Assembly (NCBI GenBank): GCA_016342745.1
Contig: JAEINT010000002.1
Span: forward strand, 248,001 to 312,000
Direction of reading: 5' to 3'
DNA from: Labilibaculum sp.
Lineage (GTDB): Bacteria; Bacteroidota; Bacteroidia; Bacteroidales; Marinifilaceae
DNA: 64,000 nt
Shown: positions 45,284 to 54,812 of the stretch, in pieces
Layout of the letters: every line of letters begins with the position of its first letter
Numbering within the stretch: the stretch's first letter is position 1
Program-made: the position numbers and the translations under genes
Notes under the pieces: model-generated
The model's database searches: none
The model's input: only the letters and a program-made list of their open reading frames with translations
Told to the model about the DNA's origin: nothing

Positions 45284-45372
45284 GAAAAATCCCGAACTGT
45301 GAAGTCCGGGATTTTCTCTAAACCTAATTCTAACCTAAATCTAATCTATGAAAAAAAACTTATCTGTTTTCT
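45284..45372 (-). ncRNA. Putative small RNA, copy D
   Basis: Tandem duplicate of copy C with promoter element TATATTTG (45379-45386), core TTTTTTTTCATAGATTAG and the same terminator (45285-45312). The promoter regions have drifted more than the transcribed part, which argues for selection on the RNA. Small frames on the other strand here are not convincing genes. Confidence 0.6.
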
Positions 45373-45478
45373 ACCTAACAAATATAGCGACTAGGTATGC
45401 TAAAAGGATTGAACGAAGGTTAACAAAGCTTAAAAGCTCATCAGTATTTACCATTTATTTGATGAAGCAAGATTGGTG

Positions 45479-47950
45479 TTATTTTGCGTTTCGTAAAAAA
45501 GCCTGAACAAATCGAATTTCCGAATAGCTATAATCACTGCCTAATGCCTGTTTACATTCGTTCAGCATTTCAATACCATCCTTTTCAAGTTGTTTCTTTA
45601 TCTTCTTCACTTTCTTTTTGTCTACAAACTTATCGAGAGGCAACATTCCAAGGCCAACGTAATGCGCCAAATGTTTTTCGATTGTTACAACTGTTAAATC
45701 ACGAAAGGCAGCAATTTCGCGTATGTTTTTGCCATCTAAATACAAATCCAAGCTAATTTCTTTGGTATTTTGCTTCGCTACAGCTTTCTTTTCAGCTACT
45801 GGTTCAGGACTTGTAAAATTCAATAGTCCGAGGTTCGCTCCTTGGCGGTATTCCGAAACCATATGAATCACATCTAGTCCGTAGCGTTCAATCTTCTTTT
45901 TTCCAAATCCTTTCACACTTTTAAGCGCATCGGGGGTAGAGGGCAAATCATTAGCAATATCTACCAAACTTTGTTGCGATGCAATGTAAAAAACGGGAGC
46001 ATTTATTCTATCGGCCAATTCTTTTCGCCATTTTTTTAGTGTGCGAAGTAGTTTCGGATGTTTTACATTTTCATCAACAACTTCTTTAGGTTTTTTCAAT
46101 CGGAAGCTTTGCTTTTCGAAATGAGCTTTTGCTCTAATGCCCTGAAATTCTCCCGTAATAAATCCGTTTAAGCAAGATTTTAAGCAAAGAAGTTTAACGC
46201 TGGTTTTCTCATTTATGGTTGCTAGATGACCTTCAATTACCTTTTTTAATCCCTGATTATCTGTTTCGAAACTAAAATCTTTCAAAATGGATTGCAGGTG
46301 CTCTTCGGTTTTCTTTACAAAATAAGCCGATGCTTTACTGATTCTTTCTTGTGCCTCTTTGTTAGAATGCAAATCTTGTTGATCCAAGCAAAAACGTTTC
46401 AAAGTAGGAACAAATTTTTCGCCAACTTCCAGTAATTCTTTACCAATCAGTGGCAATGCATTATTCATTTTCTCGGTTAAATTTCCCTTTATGCTCTTCG
46501 AATTATCTTGTAGCTGTTTGTTGCAATAATTGCAAAATCGGTAAATATCATGATAAGAATACAACTCCTCGAGCAATTGAAATTGATATTTACGAATGGA
46601 ATTATCAAGATTTTCTTCTTGTGGCGGATTTGCTTCCAAATGCTGCGTAAATTGAGAAACCGAATGGTCGCAAATAATACCCGATTTACTTAGCGTTGAT
46701 TTTAAAACCAATCCTTGCAGCGTTTTACAACGACTCAAAGCCACATAAACTTGTCCGTGAGCAAATGCCGCATTGGCATCGATAACGGCTCGTTCGAATG
46801 TTAATCCTTGACTTTTATGAATGGTAATTGCCCAAGCCATTTTTAATGGATATTGAGAAAAAGCACCCGATATGTCTTCTTCAATTGCCTTGGTTTCTGC
46901 ATTTATACTGTATTTAATGTTGTGCCAATCTTCTGGATACACTTCTATTTCGAAAGGATCATTTTCACATTGTACCAGAATTGCATCATCTTTAAAACCA
47001 CTTACTGTTCCAATTTTACCATTGTAATAGAGTTTTTCTGGTGAACTGTCATTCTTTACAAACATTACTTGCGCACCTTTCTTTAATTGCAGATGCTCTT
47101 CGGTTGGGAAAGAATATTCGGGGAATGTACCCGTAATGTTGGCCTTAAATTTCTGCGATTTACCTTTTAGCTGCTTTAGCTTTTCTTCATTTATTTTTTG
47201 AGCTCTGGCATTATGCGTTGTCAGGGTGATATAACCATCCTGATCAGTCGGATTAAAATTTGGCAAATACCTTTTTTCCAATTCCTGAAAAGATTTTTGA
47301 CTCAGGTTATTATTCCTGATTTCGTTTAGGATTTGAATAAAATTTTCATCGTTTTGACGATAAACATGCTTCAGTTCGATGCTGACGTGTTGCGATTTTT
47401 GAAAGGCTTTACTGCTAAAAAAGAAAGCTGAATCGTAATGCTGGCGCAAAAGAGACCATTCTTCATTTTTTACAACTGGAGGCAATTGTTGCAAGTCACC
47501 AATCAATAAAACTTGAACACCACCAAATGGAAGGTTCCTATTTTTGAATTTCCTCAGTACTTCATCAATACCATCCAATAAATCTGCACGAACCATACTT
47601 ATTTCATCAATAACAAGTAGATCTAGTGATTTAATGATGTCAATTTTTTCTTTTCTGTATTTCTGAAGAGGAGATTTATTTTCTCCTTTAGAGTTTTTGT
47701 CTGCATTAAGAATTTGCCCTGGCAAAATCGGGCCGAAAGGCAACTGAAAAAAGGAATGAATGGTAACACCTCCTGCATTAATTGCCGCCACACCTGTTGG
47801 CGCAACAACGACCATTCGTTTCGGAAGTTCTTCCTTTAATTGTCTCAAAAAGGTCGTTTTTCCTGTACCAGCTTTACCGGTAAGGAATATTGTAGTGTTT
47901 GTAAATTGTACAAACTTTTGAGCTAGTTCTAGTTGAGCGTTACTTTCCAT
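45479..47950 (-). CDS. PIF1-like DNA helicase with HRDC domain
   Basis: 823 residues. Superfamily 1B helicase core: Walker A GKAGTGKTT (25-33), Walker B LLVIDEISMV, QLPPV motif, and the late AWAITIHKSQGLTFERAV and VYVALSRCKTL. After the core come a middle region with a CNYCNKQ segment, an HRDC domain (about 640-710, KKWRKELADRINAPVFYIAS and VKGFGKKKIERYG), and a C-terminal helix-turn-helix (SLDLYLDGKNIREIAAFRDL) as in RecQ/Bacteroidota Pif1 homologues. Likely acts in replication or recombination. Confidence 0.9.
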   Translation of the reverse strand: MESNAQLELAQKFVQFTNTTIFLTGKAGTGKTTFLRQLKEELPKRMVVVAPTGVAAINAGGVTIHSFFQLPFGPILPGQILNADKNSKGENKSPLQKYRKEKIDIIKSLDLLVIDEISMVRADLLDGIDEVLRKFKNRNLPFGGVQVLLIGDLQQLPPVVKNEEWSLLRQHYDSAFFFSSKAFQKSQHVSIELKHVYRQNDENFIQILNEIRNNNLSQKSFQELEKRYLPNFNPTDQDGYITLTTHNARAQKINEEKLKQLKGKSQKFKANITGTFPEYSFPTEEHLQLKKGAQVMFVKNDSSPEKLYYNGKIGTVSGFKDDAILVQCENDPFEIEVYPEDWHNIKYSINAETKAIEEDISGAFSQYPLKMAWAITIHKSQGLTFERAVIDANAAFAHGQVYVALSRCKTLQGLVLKSTLSKSGIICDHSVSQFTQHLEANPPQEENLDNSIRKYQFQLLEELYSYHDIYRFCNYCNKQLQDNSKSIKGNLTEKMNNALPLIGKELLEVGEKFVPTLKRFCLDQQDLHSNKEAQERISKASAYFVKKTEEHLQSILKDFSFETDNQGLKKVIEGHLATINEKTSVKLLCLKSCLNGFITGEFQGIRAKAHFEKQSFRLKKPKEVVDENVKHPKLLRTLKKWRKELADRINAPVFYIASQQSLVDIANDLPSTPDALKSVKGFGKKKIERYGLDVIHMVSEYRQGANLGLLNFTSPEPVAEKKAVAKQNTKEISLDLYLDGKNIREIAAFRDLTVVTIEKHLAHYVGLGMLPLDKFVDKKKVKKIKKQLEKDGIEMLNECKQALGSDYSYSEIRFVQAFLRNAK

Positions 47951-48045
47951 TTTGAAACATCAGTATTTTGAAAAACTAAAAATACAAAATGTTTACGGTT
48001 TAAGAATAAAAATTTATGTAAGATATTTGCTTAAAATAAGCAAAT

Positions 48046-48690
48046 TTACTCTACTTCGATAATCTTGTTTTTTACTGCGTACATCACAAGAGAGGTTGAA
48101 TTTTTACAAGAAGTTTTACTCAATAAATTCGATCTGTGGCGATCAACAGTTCTTTGGCTAATAAACAATTCTTCAGCTATTTCGGCATTGCTATAGCCAT
48201 CACAAATTAATTTTAAAACTTCCAATTCTCGTTGCGATAGTTTTACGGTTTCTATTTTTAGCTTTTGAAGTCGCTTCTGATCCAAAATATCAACCAACAG
48301 TTCTTGAGAGAAATAACTTTTCCCAGCCATGACTGCTTCCAATGCAGAAATAAGTTCGTCAGCATCGGAGTTCTTAAGCAAAAAACCTTTTACACCAGCA
48401 TCCAACATTTGGTCATAGTATTCTTCTTCTCCGTGCATCGAAAGAACAATTACTTTCATGTCTGGATATCTTTTTAAGGCTTCGCGTGTGGCTTCGATTC
48501 CATTCATTTCGGGCATATTGATATCCATTAATACAATATCAATTTGTGTGTTTTCGGCCATTTCCAAAAACTCTTTCCCATTCGAAGCTTCTCCTACTAT
48601 TTCGATTTTAGGTACGTTATTTAAAAGAAAACGCAAACCACTTCTAAACATTTTGTGGTCATCAACAATCATTATTTTGTACTCAGTCAT
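48046..48690 (-). CDS. NarL/FixJ-type response regulator
   Basis: 214 residues. Receiver domain with phospho-acceptor Asp56 (IDIVLMDINMPE), acidic pair in MIVDDHKMF, and a C-terminal LuxR helix-turn-helix (LSQRELEVLKLICDGYSNAEIAEELFISQRTVDRH). It sits 11 bases after the histidine kinase gene, which is its evident partner. Confidence 0.93.
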   Translation of the reverse strand: MTEYKIMIVDDHKMFRSGLRFLLNNVPKIEIVGEASNGKEFLEMAENTQIDIVLMDINMPEMNGIEATREALKRYPDMKVIVLSMHGEEEYYDQMLDAGVKGFLLKNSDADELISALEAVMAGKSYFSQELLVDILDQKRLQKLKIETVKLSQRELEVLKLICDGYSNAEIAEELFISQRTVDRHRSNLLSKTSCKNSTSLVMYAVKNKIIEVE

Positions 48691-48701
48691 GCTCTTCTTT
48701 T

Positions 48702-51425
48702 TTACAGGTTAATTTCAACTAATGCCATCATTCCACCTCTTTTTGGATTGCTTTTTATTTTATGAGAACCGTTTAAAGAACGAATTCTACTCAATACATT
48801 ATACAACCCCATACCGGTCGATGTGCCAGCATTAATTTCTTTGGCATCAAAACCAATTCCATCATCAATATAAATAAGAGAAATAAGATTTCCTTCGCGG
48901 GATAAATTTATTTCAATATTAGTAGCCTTTGCGTGCTTAATGGTGTTGTTAATTAGCTCATTAACAACTCTAAAGATAACTACTTCAACCTGCTCATTGA
49001 TTCTTTCTTCCATGTGTTCAGCATAAAAACTGATGCTAATGGTTTGTGAAAGGTTAATTTTATTTGTGAATGATTGAATGGCTTTTTCCAATCCAAAATC
49101 ATTCAAGATATGAGGGCTAAGGTTATTTGATATCTCTTTGATGCTTACCAATGCTTCATTTACTGCATCAACCGAAGCTTTAATGATTTGCTCTTTTTCA
49201 ATTACAGAATCAAATTTACCTAAAGAGGATAGGTACAGGTTGATACTGGAAAGTAATGGGCCAATGGAATCGTGCAAATCTGTTGCAAATCTTTTGCGCT
49301 CGCTCTCTTCTGTATTGATAACCGCATTTAGAATTTTCCGCTCTGTTTCTTGTCTTATACTGATATCGTTTATCACAGATAAAATCAGCTTACTGTCTTG
49401 TAATTCGATTAAACTAAGGTGAATTTCAACAGGGAAATTGCTTCCATCTTTTCTCTTTTGAGTAGATTCGAAAGAAAGAGAAGGGGTAGAAGTAGTTAAT
49501 TTTCGCCAATAAGTATGCAGCGCAGAACTGCTATGGTTTAGGTCTATTTCACTATAATTTAGCTGTAGAATCTCCCTCGTAGAATAACCTAGCCAGTTGC
49601 AAGCAGCCGAATTGGCATCTAAAATTTTCCCCGTTGTATCATAAATTAAAATTCCATCAGATGCTTGCTCAATTAAAGATCTCCATCTTTTTTCGGATAC
49701 ACGTAATTTACGTTCTTCGGCTTTAATTTTAGCTTCGGCCTCTTTACGTTCTGTAATATTTATTAGCGTGCCTACAATATTTCTAGGTTTACCTTCTTCA
49801 TTGTAATCTAATATTTTGCCTTTTGCTTTAAACCACATCCATTCATTTTTTTTCGTACAGATTCGAAATTCTGTAATGAACAGAAGGCTATGGCCCATTT
49901 TATTTTTCTTGTGCTTTTGTTTGATCAGCATTAGATCTTCTGGATGAATCAACTTGCAAAGAAGGTCTTTCGTATCGGCTGCCGTAACTGAATTGTATCC
50001 AAGCTTATCCCAAATAATCTTACTAATGTATACTTGTTCGTTTTCAAAATTGTGCTCCCAAACACCATCTGAGTTTGCATCAAGCATTCGCAAAAGCCTT
50101 TTCCTACTACTTTTCAGTTCTAAATTGGCTTCCTCTAGATTTTCGGTGCGCTCTTTTACCAGCTCCAATAAGTTATGTCGGTGATCTTCTAATTCTGTAT
50201 TTTGTTTTAGAATTTGTTCTGTTTGTAATTCTAGTTTTTCATTTGCAAACACAACTTCTTTTGTCCTTTCAGCTACTCTACGGTCCAATTCTTCATTCTC
50301 TTGGATCAATTTTTTCTCATTTTGCTGAATTCGAATTTTTGAATACCTTAAAATAACAAGCATGATAAGCGTACCAAATATGATGACAAATAAGGAAGTT
50401 TGGTACTGACGAATAATGGATGGAGGTTGATTGCTAATAATACTTCCTTTAGGCAATTGCTTTGGTAATATTTTAAAGCGTTTAAGTTGCTTATAATCAA
50501 ACTTAAAGGCATTATGCCCTCCTTGTATAATAGGGATACTGTTTAAATCGTCTCCGTTTAAAACATCCAAAGTAATTTGGGCAGCAAATTGGCCTTGCTT
50601 GTAGCCGCTGGTAATCATACCACCAACAATTCCCTCGTTAAAATAGAATTCCCAACTACTGTAAATTGGTAGTTTTGTTGCAGCACGTATAATCTCAATA
50701 TTTTCTTGATAGGAGATGAAATTTCCTTCCTTATCGCGACTAAAATTAATGAGGTAAATAATGCTGTTGGGATCAAGGTTTTGAACTTGATCTACCAATT
50801 CCTCAATGGATAAATTCTCAAGAAAAATTAGGTTTACATCTGTATCTAATTGTGGCCAAAAAGATTTAATGTTGTTTCTATTTAAAATGGCCGATTGGGT
50901 CTGATTATCATTGATAACCACTAATTGCTTTGCTTTCGGATGAAGTTGTAAGGCAACTTCGATGGTTTTTTTGGAGTCAATTTCTTCGGTAACACCTGAT
51001 ACTTGATCTATTCCTTCAACCAATTCATTTGTAAACTGATCAATAGAACAAAAAATAATTGGTGTGTCCTTAAAAAAATCGGAGTTGTAATTTCGGACAA
51101 AATCCAAGGCATTGTTATCCGATACAATAATAGCAGCAAACTTATTTTTTTGATGCTTTAAACCATACAACTTGGCAAACTCATGCAAGTATTCAGGATC
51201 TGAATTCCGTTTGGTGTCCATGTATTCGAACATCAATTCTACATTATCATCTTTTGCAAGCACAGATTGTATGCCTTCGCTTACATTATCAGTCCAGTTT
51301 AATCCTTGATGATAGGAATGCAAGACCAATACTCTTTGTTTTCGTGCCGAAGCTTGAAAGCCAAAAAGCAGAATAAGCATGAATAGTAAGCTTGTTCTCC
51401 AGAGAATGTTAATCGATTTATTCAT
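48702..51425 (-). CDS. Membrane histidine kinase with ABC-substrate-binding-like sensor
   Basis: 907 residues from ATG 51425 (a further ATG lies at 51473). Signal/anchor, then a large periplasmic domain of the ABC_sub_bind type (VLVLHSYHQGLNWTDNVSEG, AAIIVSDNNALDFV, PIIFCSIDQFTNELV), a membrane helix (TSLFVIIFGTLIMLVILRY), coiled coil, two PAS domains, and a HisKA_3 kinase (ERKRFATDLHDSIGPLLSS) with HATPase (GTSTGMGLYNVLSRI). The sensor probably binds a small organic ligand. Paired with the NarL-type regulator downstream. Confidence 0.9.
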   Translation of the reverse strand: MNKSINILWRTSLLFMLILLFGFQASARKQRVLVLHSYHQGLNWTDNVSEGIQSVLAKDDNVELMFEYMDTKRNSDPEYLHEFAKLYGLKHQKNKFAAIIVSDNNALDFVRNYNSDFFKDTPIIFCSIDQFTNELVEGIDQVSGVTEEIDSKKTIEVALQLHPKAKQLVVINDNQTQSAILNRNNIKSFWPQLDTDVNLIFLENLSIEELVDQVQNLDPNSIIYLINFSRDKEGNFISYQENIEIIRAATKLPIYSSWEFYFNEGIVGGMITSGYKQGQFAAQITLDVLNGDDLNSIPIIQGGHNAFKFDYKQLKRFKILPKQLPKGSIISNQPPSIIRQYQTSLFVIIFGTLIMLVILRYSKIRIQQNEKKLIQENEELDRRVAERTKEVVFANEKLELQTEQILKQNTELEDHRHNLLELVKERTENLEEANLELKSSRKRLLRMLDANSDGVWEHNFENEQVYISKIIWDKLGYNSVTAADTKDLLCKLIHPEDLMLIKQKHKKNKMGHSLLFITEFRICTKKNEWMWFKAKGKILDYNEEGKPRNIVGTLINITERKEAEAKIKAEERKLRVSEKRWRSLIEQASDGILIYDTTGKILDANSAACNWLGYSTREILQLNYSEIDLNHSSSALHTYWRKLTTSTPSLSFESTQKRKDGSNFPVEIHLSLIELQDSKLILSVINDISIRQETERKILNAVINTEESERKRFATDLHDSIGPLLSSINLYLSSLGKFDSVIEKEQIIKASVDAVNEALVSIKEISNNLSPHILNDFGLEKAIQSFTNKINLSQTISISFYAEHMEERINEQVEVVIFRVVNELINNTIKHAKATNIEINLSREGNLISLIYIDDGIGFDAKEINAGTSTGMGLYNVLSRIRSLNGSHKIKSNPKRGGMMALVEINL

Positions 51426-51639
51426 ACCATCAGTTATACTTACGAATAAGAGAATAGTTGCTGCGAATTGCAATTCCTAATAGTGGGTAAGATACAAAGC
51501 ACAAAATAGTTTCACTATGTTTTAGAATAGTGAATACTGATGAAATTCTATTTTTTTGAAGAAATAGAGGAGTACTCCCTTTTGTTTGCCCTAATATTTT
51601 GCAAATCAAAAAGGAAAGTACAACATTGTTTTTGCTTTG

Positions 51640-52083
51640 CTATTGTTTAATGTTCTGATTTAGAACAGCTTCTCCTTTAAGGATTTTTTTAGCAAGAAAC
51701 TGTATCGTGCGTTTCTGAATTAAAAAAGAATAATTTTCTCTTAATTCAGAAAAATCATCATGCAGCGGACATTTATTCTCATGGTCACATATTTTAAAAC
51801 CAAAGCCACATTGTGTAAAAGATTTTTCGCCATCTATTGCGATAATAATTTTCTGTAGTTGGAGGTCTTCATTTTCCTTATCGAAAAAGAAACCGCCGTT
51901 TCGCCCTTTAATGCTTTTAATTAGATCGTGTCGAGTAAGTACTTGCAATATTTTTGCAGTAAAATGTTCCGGAGATTCAATATTTTTAGCAATTTCTTTA
52001 AAACCAGGACGTTTTTCTTCCCAGTTTTGCAGCTGGATGTAAACCAGTGCTCGTATAGCGTATTCGGCAGTTTTCGATAGCAT
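51640..52083 (-). CDS. Rrf2 family transcriptional regulator
   Basis: 147 residues. Starts MLSKTAEYAIRALVYIQLQ, and has the winged helix and recognition segment (SPEHFTAKILQVLTRHDLI, GRNGGFFF). Three cysteines in CGFGFKICDHENKCPLH can hold an iron-sulfur cluster. With the RIC gene five bases upstream it is likely an NO- or iron-sulfur-sensing regulator of the NsrR/IscR type. Confidence 0.9.
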   Translation of the reverse strand: MLSKTAEYAIRALVYIQLQNWEEKRPGFKEIAKNIESPEHFTAKILQVLTRHDLIKSIKGRNGGFFFDKENEDLQLQKIIIAIDGEKSFTQCGFGFKICDHENKCPLHDDFSELRENYSFLIQKRTIQFLAKKILKGEAVLNQNIKQ

Positions 52084-52088
52084 ATTCC

Positions 52089-52796
52089 TTACTTATTTTT
52101 CCTTTGCTTTTGTTCCAATTCAATTGCTTTAGGAAAAAGGATATTGTTTTCTAAATGAACATGTCTGTGCAAGTCTTTTTCGAAAGCTTGTAGGTAATTA
52201 TAGGTAGCTCGATAGGTTCTGCAAGCTCCTTTAGGCACTTCATAACCAAGGGTTAATGCAGAAATTTCTTCAAAGCGAGATCCTTCATTTTCATGATGTT
52301 TTACAAGAGTTGAAATAGTTTCTTCCGCAGAAAGTAGAGTTGTTTTATTTTCTCCATTTTCCAATTGTTCAATAAGAGGAAAAAGTTCAGTCTCTTCCTG
52401 TTCCATATGCCTTGTAAGCTGTCCAACCGTTTGTTTAAAATGATAGTTAATCAGTTCTATTTCGGGATGCAAATTGCCGTGAACGGTTTCAATTTTATTA
52501 AGAAATTTAGAAATCATTGGTATTTGTTCACGCACATAGGAATGATGCTTTTCTTTGATATATCCCATTAAATCTGCTAAGGACATATGATCAAAGTTTG
52601 GGGAAAGATCTGGCTCTTTTAAGGCTATTTCTATTTTTTTCAATAACTCTTCGGCATTAAGCGATTTTTTTTCACATGCTTCCAATAAACTTTGTTTTCC
52701 ACCACAGCAAAAATCAATTTGATGATCATCGAATATTTTAACTGTCTGAAAATGACTCTTCACAATATCTCCTACACTTGTTTCCTGACTAATCAT
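52089..52796 (-). CDS. Iron-sulfur cluster repair di-iron protein (RIC/ScdA/YtfE)
   Basis: 235 residues. N-terminal DUF542/ScdA_N domain (IFDDHQIDFCCGGKQSLLEAC with the CCGG motif) and a hemerythrin-like di-iron domain with spaced His/Glu (HHSYVREQIP, HLTRHMEQEETELFPLIE, HHENEGSRFEEI, HRHVHLENNILFPKA). Repairs iron-sulfur clusters damaged by nitric oxide or oxidants in the cytoplasm. Leads a two-gene operon with the Rrf2 regulator. Confidence 0.93.
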   Translation of the reverse strand: MISQETSVGDIVKSHFQTVKIFDDHQIDFCCGGKQSLLEACEKKSLNAEELLKKIEIALKEPDLSPNFDHMSLADLMGYIKEKHHSYVREQIPMISKFLNKIETVHGNLHPEIELINYHFKQTVGQLTRHMEQEETELFPLIEQLENGENKTTLLSAEETISTLVKHHENEGSRFEEISALTLGYEVPKGACRTYRATYNYLQAFEKDLHRHVHLENNILFPKAIELEQKQRKNK

Positions 52797-52933
52797 GATA
52801 TATTTTTAGAATTACACCTTTAAAAAAGACAAAAAGATCTTTAGGTCGCTAAATTAGAAGAATATTTTGACAATCACAATAAAAAGGCTAGGAGAGAGGT
52901 ATTTACTTGAAGTTTCAATTTATAATATGGAAA

Positions 52934-52966
52934 CCAAAATAGGCTGAATCAATAAAGATTCAGCCT
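52934..52966 (-). terminator. Intrinsic terminator of the M49-like peptidase
   Basis: Minus strand AGGCTGAATC / GATTCAGCCT followed by ATTTTGGTTT. Confidence 0.65.
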
Positions 52967-52991
52967 TTTGTATTTTGTTAGATGTTGAAGC

Positions 52992-54632
52992 TTACAGTCC
53001 TAAAACTTTAGCACCTTGCTTAAATACGACATCTTTTGGAATACCTGCATTGTTTACACGATCCAAATCTTTCTGAAGATCTTCACGAATAAAACCTCTG
53101 TCAGCAATCATTTGTTGCGCAGCTTCGTAATTTCCATCACCTTGAACAATTAGAATTTGTTTGCCTAGTTCGTTCATTGCCGCTTTCATTTTTTCGAAAT
53201 CTACTTTATAAGTTCCGGTTTCAGCATTTCTAGTGAAAGCACCTTGCTCTTCGAAGAAATAGAAACGCATCATGTTTGCTTTTCCGTGCGCACTAGCAGC
53301 ACCAAAACGAACCGAACGGAAGATTCCAGCCATGAAAGTAACATAGTTGTCCATTAGTTTGTCAGCATCCATTTCGCCCCACTCAGCCATTTGAGTGATC
53401 ATGTAAAGACCAAGAATATCAGCTTTTCCTTCTTCAATAGAAGTGTAAGTATCTTTTAGTGCCTTACGAACGCTAACTTTATCTTTTAATGTATAGTTAA
53501 TACCTAAGCCATGAGCAACTTCGTGGAACATTACGTTCTCGAAGAAAGCATCGAAAGTTACATTTTTACGTTGGCTCTCATCCATCAATAAATCAGAAAT
53601 AGGAACTAAAATCTTATCGAATTTAGCCTTCATTGCATTTTTCAGCTGCAATTTTCTTGATCCTTTTTGTGCATGTACACGTGGATCGTTTGGTAGGTTA
53701 ATAGCAATGTTCTTACTACCTGCGTTGCAATCACCAGCATAGTAAATTACATCATAAACATTCATATCCGCGTTAGCGTTAGCTTTTTCTGCTTTGTACT
53801 CAGCAGGAACAGGAAGACCTTCCTGAAGGCGTGGCAATAAAGAAGCAAACTTTGATAGTTTTTCGCTCCAAGCTTTGTCTTTTACCAGAATCTGACCAGA
53901 ATGAGAAGCTTTGTATCCGTATAGAGCATCTTCGTAAGTTTCGATTGGACCAACAACGAAATCAAGCGTGTTGTCTTTCATGTCCATCCAAGCCAAATCG
54001 GAAGCCAAGTAGTCATCTGTAAGAAGTGCAGTAGAGCGCAATTCTAAATATTTTTTTAAACCAACATCTTCAGCCAATTCAGCAGCTTTTAACAACAAAG
54101 CAGCCGCTTTTTCAATTTGTTCTTTGTACGCAACATGATAAGGAACCACGTTTAAATCACCATTTGCATCACGCTGAATTTTTGTATACCAATCGGTTTT
54201 CATTTCATCATCAATCGCATCAAACTCCTCTTGAGTCATATCGCCAGGATAGAAATTAGCACCTTTAGGTTTGGCATCGAAACCTTCAAGAAAAGCTTCG
54301 TTATTTTCTAAACGATCCCATGGTCCGTAATTGATTTTTGCATATGCCACAGCAGCAGGATCAGTTAATTTACCAAGAAAACTTGCTTTGTCTCCAATAG
54401 CATCTTTCCAGAATAACTCTTCCATAATATCGGCAACTTCGAACAAGATTGGAAGCATTTGCTTCTCGTTTTCAGTTAATTTACTGATGTCTGTTGTTAA
54501 CTCAAACTCAGCGTACTGATCAACCAATTTTTGAGTTGGCGATACTTCAGTCTGTTTAACTGGCTTTTCATTACAAGCCACAAAGCTTAAACTCATTGCT
54601 AGTAATAAGGCAATCGATGCGATTTTTCTCAT
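52992..54632 (-). CDS. M49 (dipeptidyl-peptidase III)-like zinc peptidase lipoprotein
   Basis: 546 residues from ATG 54632, where a lipobox FVAC (Cys20) is in the right place; the frame is open to 54668. Zinc motif FHEVAHGLG and the downstream EEGKADILGLYM (third ligand) match the DPP III group. Classical M49 enzymes have HExxGH, while here the spacing is HExxH, and the protein is shorter than typical DPP III (about 700). Likely periplasmic or surface peptide cleavage. Divergent from the C1 peptidase. Confidence 0.82.
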   Translation of the reverse strand: MRKIASIALLLAMSLSFVACNEKPVKQTEVSPTQKLVDQYAEFELTTDISKLTENEKQMLPILFEVADIMEELFWKDAIGDKASFLGKLTDPAAVAYAKINYGPWDRLENNEAFLEGFDAKPKGANFYPGDMTQEEFDAIDDEMKTDWYTKIQRDANGDLNVVPYHVAYKEQIEKAAALLLKAAELAEDVGLKKYLELRSTALLTDDYLASDLAWMDMKDNTLDFVVGPIETYEDALYGYKASHSGQILVKDKAWSEKLSKFASLLPRLQEGLPVPAEYKAEKANANADMNVYDVIYYAGDCNAGSKNIAINLPNDPRVHAQKGSRKLQLKNAMKAKFDKILVPISDLLMDESQRKNVTFDAFFENVMFHEVAHGLGINYTLKDKVSVRKALKDTYTSIEEGKADILGLYMITQMAEWGEMDADKLMDNYVTFMAGIFRSVRFGAASAHGKANMMRFYFFEEQGAFTRNAETGTYKVDFEKMKAAMNELGKQILIVQGDGNYEAAQQMIADRGFIREDLQKDLDRVNNAGIPKDVVFKQGAKVLGL

Positions 54633-54812
54633 TATTTCTAAGGAATTATTAGTTAGTAATTGTTTCATATTCTTAACAATACAACGCTCAAAATAGTTTA
54701 TTATTTTTTACCTTGCATTGCAATTTATGCAAATCAAAAATACAAGCAAAGAATTGTATTATCAAGTCTATCTTGATTGGAATTAATTTAAACAACCTAA
54801 CGTATAAAAAAG

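Noticed and set aside
45348-45506. A 52-codon frame (MKKNLSVFYL...) on the plus strand across small RNA copy D
   Set aside because: It starts inside the RNA core, overlaps the end of the helicase gene, and the tandem copy C gives only a 14-codon frame, so it is not conserved as coding.
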